Source: Echinicola arenosa (GTDB taxonomy: Bacteria > Bacteroidota > Bacteroidia > Cytophagales > Cyclobacteriaceae). Taken from it: DNA of 64,000 bases. The notes below the pieces were generated by a model that did not search any database, was not told the DNA's origin, and saw only the letters and a list, made by a program, of their open reading frames with translations. Below are positions 60,977 to 64,000 of this stretch, piece by piece. The DNA lies in assembly GCF_014841125.1 (NCBI RefSeq), contig NZ_JACYTQ010000004.1, positions 186,001-250,000 on the forward strand. The letters run 5' to 3'. The position numbers and the translations under genes were made by a program. Position 1 is the stretch's first letter, and each line of letters opens with the position of its first letter.

Positions 60977-62074
60977 ATGGAAAACCCTACACTAAAATTA
61001 ACAAGGAAGATCCAGTTATTGGTTGACCTGCCCACCAAAGAAGAAAAGAAGGAGGCATTGAGTACGCTTTACCGATGGCGGAATCGATGTTTTAGAGCAG
61101 CCAACCTTATCGTTTCTCATTTGTATGTACAAGAAATGATTAAGGATTTTTTTTATCTCACAGAAGGGGTCAGGTATAAACTGGCCGATGAAAAGAAAGA
61201 TGTAGATGGCATCTTGGAACGTTCCCGTATCGGTAGCACCTATCGGGTGGTGTCAAATCGCTTTAAAGGCGAAGTGCCTACCGATATCTTGTCATGTATG
61301 AATAACACCTTACTTTCTACTTTTAATAAAAATAAATTGGAATATTGGAAAGGTCTACGTTCTCTGGAAAACTTAAAACGAGACATCGCTTTTCCATTTA
61401 GGCCAAGGAACATAAAAGGGCTATCCTATGAAGAAGAAAAAAAAGCTTTTTGCTTTCATTTATTTAAAATTCCATTTAGGACCTATTTAGGTGGAGATTT
61501 TACCGACAAAAGACAACTATTAGCGCGTTTGCTAAATGATGATATTAAGCTATGCACTTCACATATCAAACTCGAAGATGGAAAAATCTTTTGGCTGGCA
61601 GTATTTGAAATTGAAAAGGAAGAGCACGGCCTGAAACCCGAGGTAATAGCAGAAGCATCACTCTCCCTGGAATGCCCCATAGTGGTAAAAACCGGTAAGA
61701 AAAAACTTACTATTGGAACCAGAGAAGAGTTTCTATACAGGAGGTTGGCCATACAAGCAGCCTGTAGAAGGGCACAGGTGGGCGCTACCTACTGTAAATC
61801 AGGAAAAGGGCGTAAACGAAAACTTAAAGCGGTGAACAAGTTTCACCATATGGAAGCTGATTATATACGTGATCGCATACATCAATACAGCAGAAAACTC
61901 ATTGATTTCTGTATTAAACATCAAGTTGGAACACTCATTTTATTAAATCAGGAGGATAAGATCGGAATAACTAAGGAGGAAGAATTTGTATTACGGAACT
62001 GGAGTTATTATGAACTCATGACCAAAATAAAGTACAAAGCTGAGAAAGCAGGGATTGAACTTATTGTAGATTAA
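60977..62074 (+). CDS. Nuclease-dead Cas12f/TnpB-like protein (dCas12f)
   Basis: 365 residues. The frame is open a further 17 codons upstream, inside the sigma gene. N-terminal region resembles Cas12f WED/REC parts (IQLLVDLPTKEEKKEALSTL, RAANLIVSHLYVQEMIKDFF, VPTDILSCMNNTLLSTFNK). The RuvC half is recognisable: ASLSLECPIVV at 227-237 stands where the catalytic GxDxGxxxP motif should be (Asp replaced by Ser); KGRKRKLKAVNKFHHMEADY and IHQYSRKLIDFCIKH form the bridge-type helices; GTLILLNQ (318-325) replaces the RuvC-II 'I-LE' (Glu replaced by Asn); NWSYYELMTKIKYKAEKAGI is the usual lead to the zinc finger. The chain ends IELIVD, so the zinc finger and RuvC-III Asp are absent. It should bind guide RNA and DNA but not cut. 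Confidence 0.85.
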   Translation: MENPTLKLTRKIQLLVDLPTKEEKKEALSTLYRWRNRCFRAANLIVSHLYVQEMIKDFFYLTEGVRYKLADEKKDVDGILERSRIGSTYRVVSNRFKGEVPTDILSCMNNTLLSTFNKNKLEYWKGLRSLENLKRDIAFPFRPRNIKGLSYEEEKKAFCFHLFKIPFRTYLGGDFTDKRQLLARLLNDDIKLCTSHIKLEDGKIFWLAVFEIEKEEHGLKPEVIAEASLSLECPIVVKTGKKKLTIGTREEFLYRRLAIQAACRRAQVGATYCKSGKGRKRKLKAVNKFHHMEADYIRDRIHQYSRKLIDFCIKHQVGTLILLNQEDKIGITKEEEFVLRNWSYYELMTKIKYKAEKAGIELIVD

Positions 62075-62165
62075 CAAATGTATCGAGGGTGCTTGTTCAC
62101 CCGTAAAGTGAGGTCTACGACACTCACTAAATGCAAACAGCATATACAACAAAAACCCGATCTAA
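62052..62165 (+). ncRNA. Candidate guide RNA, copy 1
   Basis: Begins within the last codons of the dCas12f gene. Stem GGGTG (62087-62091)/CACCC (62098-62102). Stem AGTGAGGTC (62107-62115)/GAC-A-CTCACT (62119-62128). Then AAATGCAAAC (62129-62138), very like the end of Cas12f crRNA repeats (..GAATGCAAC). A guide-like segment starting AGCATATACAACAAAAACCC (62139-62158) follows. Overlap with the 3' end of the effector gene is how omega RNAs of TnpB are arranged. Ends of the RNA and the length of the guide are not known. Confidence 0.7.
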
Positions 62166-62233
62166 TTAAATCAGCAGGGGCTTCTACTTAAGTTTATCCT
62201 GAGCTAAGTCGAAGTGGCTCAGCCTGAATCCCT

Positions 62234-62349
62234 TGCTAACCCGTGTTTGCAACGCGGTTTGCTAAATCCAAGCATTTGCAATGCGGTTATAATATGAATT
62301 GTAGCGTTTAAAACGCTTAGATTTAGGAGTCCTCGTTACAACGAGGACA
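62234..62349 (+). repeat. R1 unit F (complete)
   Basis: Inserted between the two guide RNA candidates. Hairpins CCGTGTT/AACGCGG, AGCATTTGCAATGC, AGCGTTTAAAACGCT and AGTCCTCGTT/AACGAGGAC. Nearly identical to unit D. Confidence 0.85.
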
Positions 62350-62354
62350 AGACA

Positions 62355-62467
62355 GGATTGAACTTATTGTAGATTAACAAATGTATCGAGGGTGCTTGTT
62401 CACCCGTAAAGTGAGGTCTGGACACTCACTAAATGCAAATAGCATATACAACAAAAACCCGATCTAA
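62355..62467 (+). ncRNA. Candidate guide RNA, copy 2
   Basis: 113 nt matching copy 1 with only two small differences: AC to G in the loop of stem 2, and C to T at the last base of AAATGCAAAC. It includes the duplicated end of the dCas12f coding sequence (GATTGAACTTATTGTAGATT). Stems GGGTG (62390-62394)/CACCC (62401-62405) and AGTGAG (62410-62415)/CTCACT (62425-62430) are kept. The guide-like segment at 62441-62464 is identical to that of copy 1. Confidence 0.65.
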
Positions 62468-62811
62468 CCCGGATCATGCATTAGCAGTCGTAGTGAGGGC
62501 TGAAAATGCAAGAAAATCAGGCTGTTTGGAGACTGAGGCATCCGCCATGGCGGATGGTGAACCTGTCTACCATCAGGTAGAGTCGAAAACAGCAGCAAAG
62601 CGGCTGATTTTAAAGCATTTTAAGTCCGTAATAGATAAGCTAATGCATGTTTCGGGTTTAACTAAATTAGCAGGGACTTCGACTTATCTACTTTTTTCCC
62701 CCGAAAGTTTCTTGGATCGGCTATTGATGAAAAAAGTAGCAAAACCCCAAAATGGGTTAGGAATCCGTCATTGCGAGAGGTCAACATTTTATCAAATATA
62801 AAAGAGTTGAA

Positions 62812-62919
62812 TGACGTGAGCTTCAAATCGATGTCATGCTGACGATAGGAAGCATCTCTTCCAGTAACGATTAGGAAAAGAGATCCTCTCGCCGCGGCGA
62901 GTGACTTTGATTCACGTCA
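62812..62919. repeat. MITE-like repeat R4
   Basis: 108 bp bounded by TGACGTGA (62812-62819) and TCACGTCA (62912-62919). The inside carries AAGCATCTCTTCC and GGAAAAGAGATCCTC, the 'ATGTCATGCTGAC...GAGATCCT' type of sequence widely scattered in Bacteroidota genomes. It is flanked by pieces of a second scattered repeat (CGTCATTGCGAG at 62767, GGCAATCTC near 62970). No coding capacity. Confidence 0.6.
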
Positions 62920-63117
62920 CTGTCAATGGTAACGAAGAGAAACGTAGTGAAGCCTGCCCTCCCCTGGAAGGCAATCTCAAATATAGAATCCTAGACGTTT
63001 TAATATTTAGGCATCTCAAAATGAATTGCTCAAGAACAGATCCTCCTGTTCCTCCTTTCTACTCCTAAATTAAAAGTCCAACCACACTAAAAGACTGAAA
63101 TTTTACCAATTATATCT

Positions 63118-63146
63118 AAAAATACCCCATCTGGGGTATTTTTAGT
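63118..63146. terminator. Strong bidirectional terminator hairpin
   Basis: AAAAATACCCC (63118-63128), loop ATCT and GGGGTATTTTT (63133-63143). No gene ends immediately before it on the plus strand; it may end the guide RNA transcript region or insulate the next gene. Confidence 0.75.
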
Positions 63147-63293
63147 TTTACAAGGAATGGTTATGTTTGGGATTAGTCAATTTTCAAACGTTTATAAGTG
63201 AATATAAATGCTTGAAAATGGGAAAAATATAAGAGATATAAACGTAATGCGTTTATTCACTCCTTGGCAGCAAGCTAAAAAAGACAAGACATT

Positions 63294-64000
63294 ATGATGG
63301 GAAACCTGTTCAATAAATACTATTTGAGTGAATTTATAAAAGCCTACCGAAAAAAACTTCAAGAGGATATTGATAAAATTGAAGCGACAGACACAACAAA
63401 TATTGATGAGTTGGTTGAGAGATTGAAAGCACGTGCGACAATTAGTACAATTGAACTACAAGATCCCAGACCATCCGAACCGAAAGAAACCACCAGACCG
63501 AGAAAAAATATGTTTGGGGAATCTTACAATGAAAAGGTTTACGAAATCTATGTTACAATTCCGTTTGAAGGAAACAAAGACCTTTTTTATTGCAGTCCTT
63601 CAACTTCAACAGTTGTTTATTTAGATAAGAATTTCACCATAAATTCCAGTTCAGTTACAGGGACAATAGTTTTAACTGATTTGGACGCAAACACCTATAA
63701 TTCAGAAATAAGTAAAGTAGTTGGAACTTTAAAATCAAACCTCCCAAGAGTTCATGCTGAAATCAAACCTTGGAATGATGGACTCGAAAACCTCATTAGA
63801 CAGTCCTTGGAGTGCAGGAAAGGAGTTGTGGCAAAAAAGCATGACTTTATGGAGAAAATCGGGCTTAAAGTAAATCCAACTTCTGACGATTACTTAGTAC
63901 CGAATCCGGTTGAAAAAAGAAAAATACCAAAGCCTGTTGCTAAAAGTACAGCACCAACAAAAAAGGAACTTGTACCGATACTTCAAGAAGAGGTTTATAG
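63294..64000 (+). CDS. Partial gene, possible defence-type nuclease protein
   Basis: Open from ATG 63294 (or 63297) to the window end, 235 codons so far. N-terminal region is helical and charged (KAYRKKLQEDIDKIEATDTT). A beta-rich region follows (YEIYVTIPFEGNKDLFYCSP, NFTINSSSVTGTIVLTDLDA). Then a helical LENLIRQSLECRKGVVAKKH and a proline/lysine linker (NPVEKRKIPKPV) precede ...LVPILQEEVY. From memory, this order (RK-x-HDFM-x-x-IGL..., basic P-rich linker, ILQEE-Y) is seen before a C-terminal PD-(D/E)XK-type nuclease in a family of uncharacterised, defence-associated proteins. That domain would be outside the window. Moderate to low certainty on function; high that it is a gene. Confidence 0.55.
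   Translation, partial: MMGNLFNKYYLSEFIKAYRKKLQEDIDKIEATDTTNIDELVERLKARATISTIELQDPRPSEPKETTRPRKNMFGESYNEKVYEIYVTIPFEGNKDLFYCSPSTSTVVYLDKNFTINSSSVTGTIVLTDLDANTYNSEISKVVGTLKSNLPRVHAEIKPWNDGLENLIRQSLECRKGVVAKKHDFMEKIGLKVNPTSDDYLVPNPVEKRKIPKPVAKSTAPTKKELVPILQEEVY

Larger units (their letters stand above)
62075..63293. other. 1.2-kb non-coding region downstream of dCas12f
   Basis: Contains guide RNA candidate 1 (tail), a CTGAGC/GCTCAG hairpin (62198-62222), R1 unit F, guide RNA candidate 2, a degenerate stretch 62468-62800, repeat R4 and a terminator hairpin. The 122-codon open frame at 62433-62801 starts inside the second guide RNA candidate and shows no family pattern, so no gene is called. Confidence 0.6.

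Noticed and set aside
60977-62074. Annotation as an IS200/IS605 TnpB transposase gene
   Set aside because: No TnpA gene, no recognisable left or right IS ends, catalytic residues replaced, zinc finger absent, and tight linkage to a sigma gene; a nuclease-dead Cas12f-like regulator fits better.
62433-62801. 122-codon open frame after the guide RNA candidates
   Set aside because: Starts inside the duplicated RNA region, has no family pattern and reads through repeat-like sequence; treated as non-coding.

Overview
The window looks like a chromosomal segment of a Bacteroidota bacterium, most likely order Cytophagales and near the family Cyclobacteriaceae (Echinicola/Cyclobacterium-like). The evidence is a TonB-dependent receptor with a carboxypeptidase-like domain, DUF3857 proteins, VF530, DUF6266, a GxxExxY remnant, a GH2 enzyme and TAnnTTTG-type promoter elements. 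No rRNA or tRNA gene was seen. All assignments were made by reading the sequence; no database search was run.

Layout. 0-10 kb: end of an FtsX-type permease; MarR regulator and YceI protein sharing an identical palindrome in their promoters; a saccharopine-dehydrogenase-like enzyme overlapping deoC; Na/Pi symporter divergent from a remote PiT-like protein; tadA; superoxide dismutase; a TonB-dependent receptor. 10-24 kb: lipoprotein, MaoC hydratase, two overlapping DUF3857 proteins (the second with a degenerate transglutaminase site), DEAD-box helicase, VF530, AlkD-like repair protein, GH2 glycosidase. A 150-164 bp repeat derived from the 3' end of an unknown gene occurs at 10.4 and 20.4 kb. 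24-40 kb: M20 peptidase, small membrane proteins, a divergent GT51 protein, serine hydrolase, DcaP-like porin, AAA/VWA pair, acylphosphatase, M14 peptidase, TIGR01777 epimerase. 40-42 kb: fluoride riboswitch plus CLC-F fluoride antiporter. 42-47 kb: a unidirectional cluster of two paralogous GntR regulators, an NCS1-type permease, a 59-aa membrane protein and an esterase-like hydrolase.

48-64 kb is accessory in character. It contains eight copies, all in the same orientation, of a four-hairpin repeat of about 115 bp, broken genes (GxxExxY, a YIP1-like gene with an in-frame TGA), low-GC hypothetical genes and a leucine-rich-repeat membrane protein.

The main discovery is at 59.4-62.5 kb. An ECF-like sigma factor with an extra C-terminal helix-turn-helix region (60172-60975) is followed one base later by a 365-aa Cas12f/TnpB-related protein (60977-62074). 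The residues at the RuvC-I Asp and RuvC-II Glu positions are replaced, and the protein stops before the RuvC-III/zinc-finger region. This is the architecture expected of a nuclease-dead Cas12f-sigma system for RNA-guided transcription. Overlapping and following its 3' end is a two-hairpin RNA candidate that ends in AAATGCAAAC and is followed by a guide-like stretch. It is present twice (62052-62165 and 62355-62467), with the same guide-like stretch in both copies. Upstream lie a 109-nt nested hairpin (59903-60011), an exact TATCTTTG -7 element and a 24-bp perfect palindrome next to a divergent XRE-type regulator, which suggests how the locus may be switched. The window ends inside an unfinished gene that may encode a defence-type nuclease.
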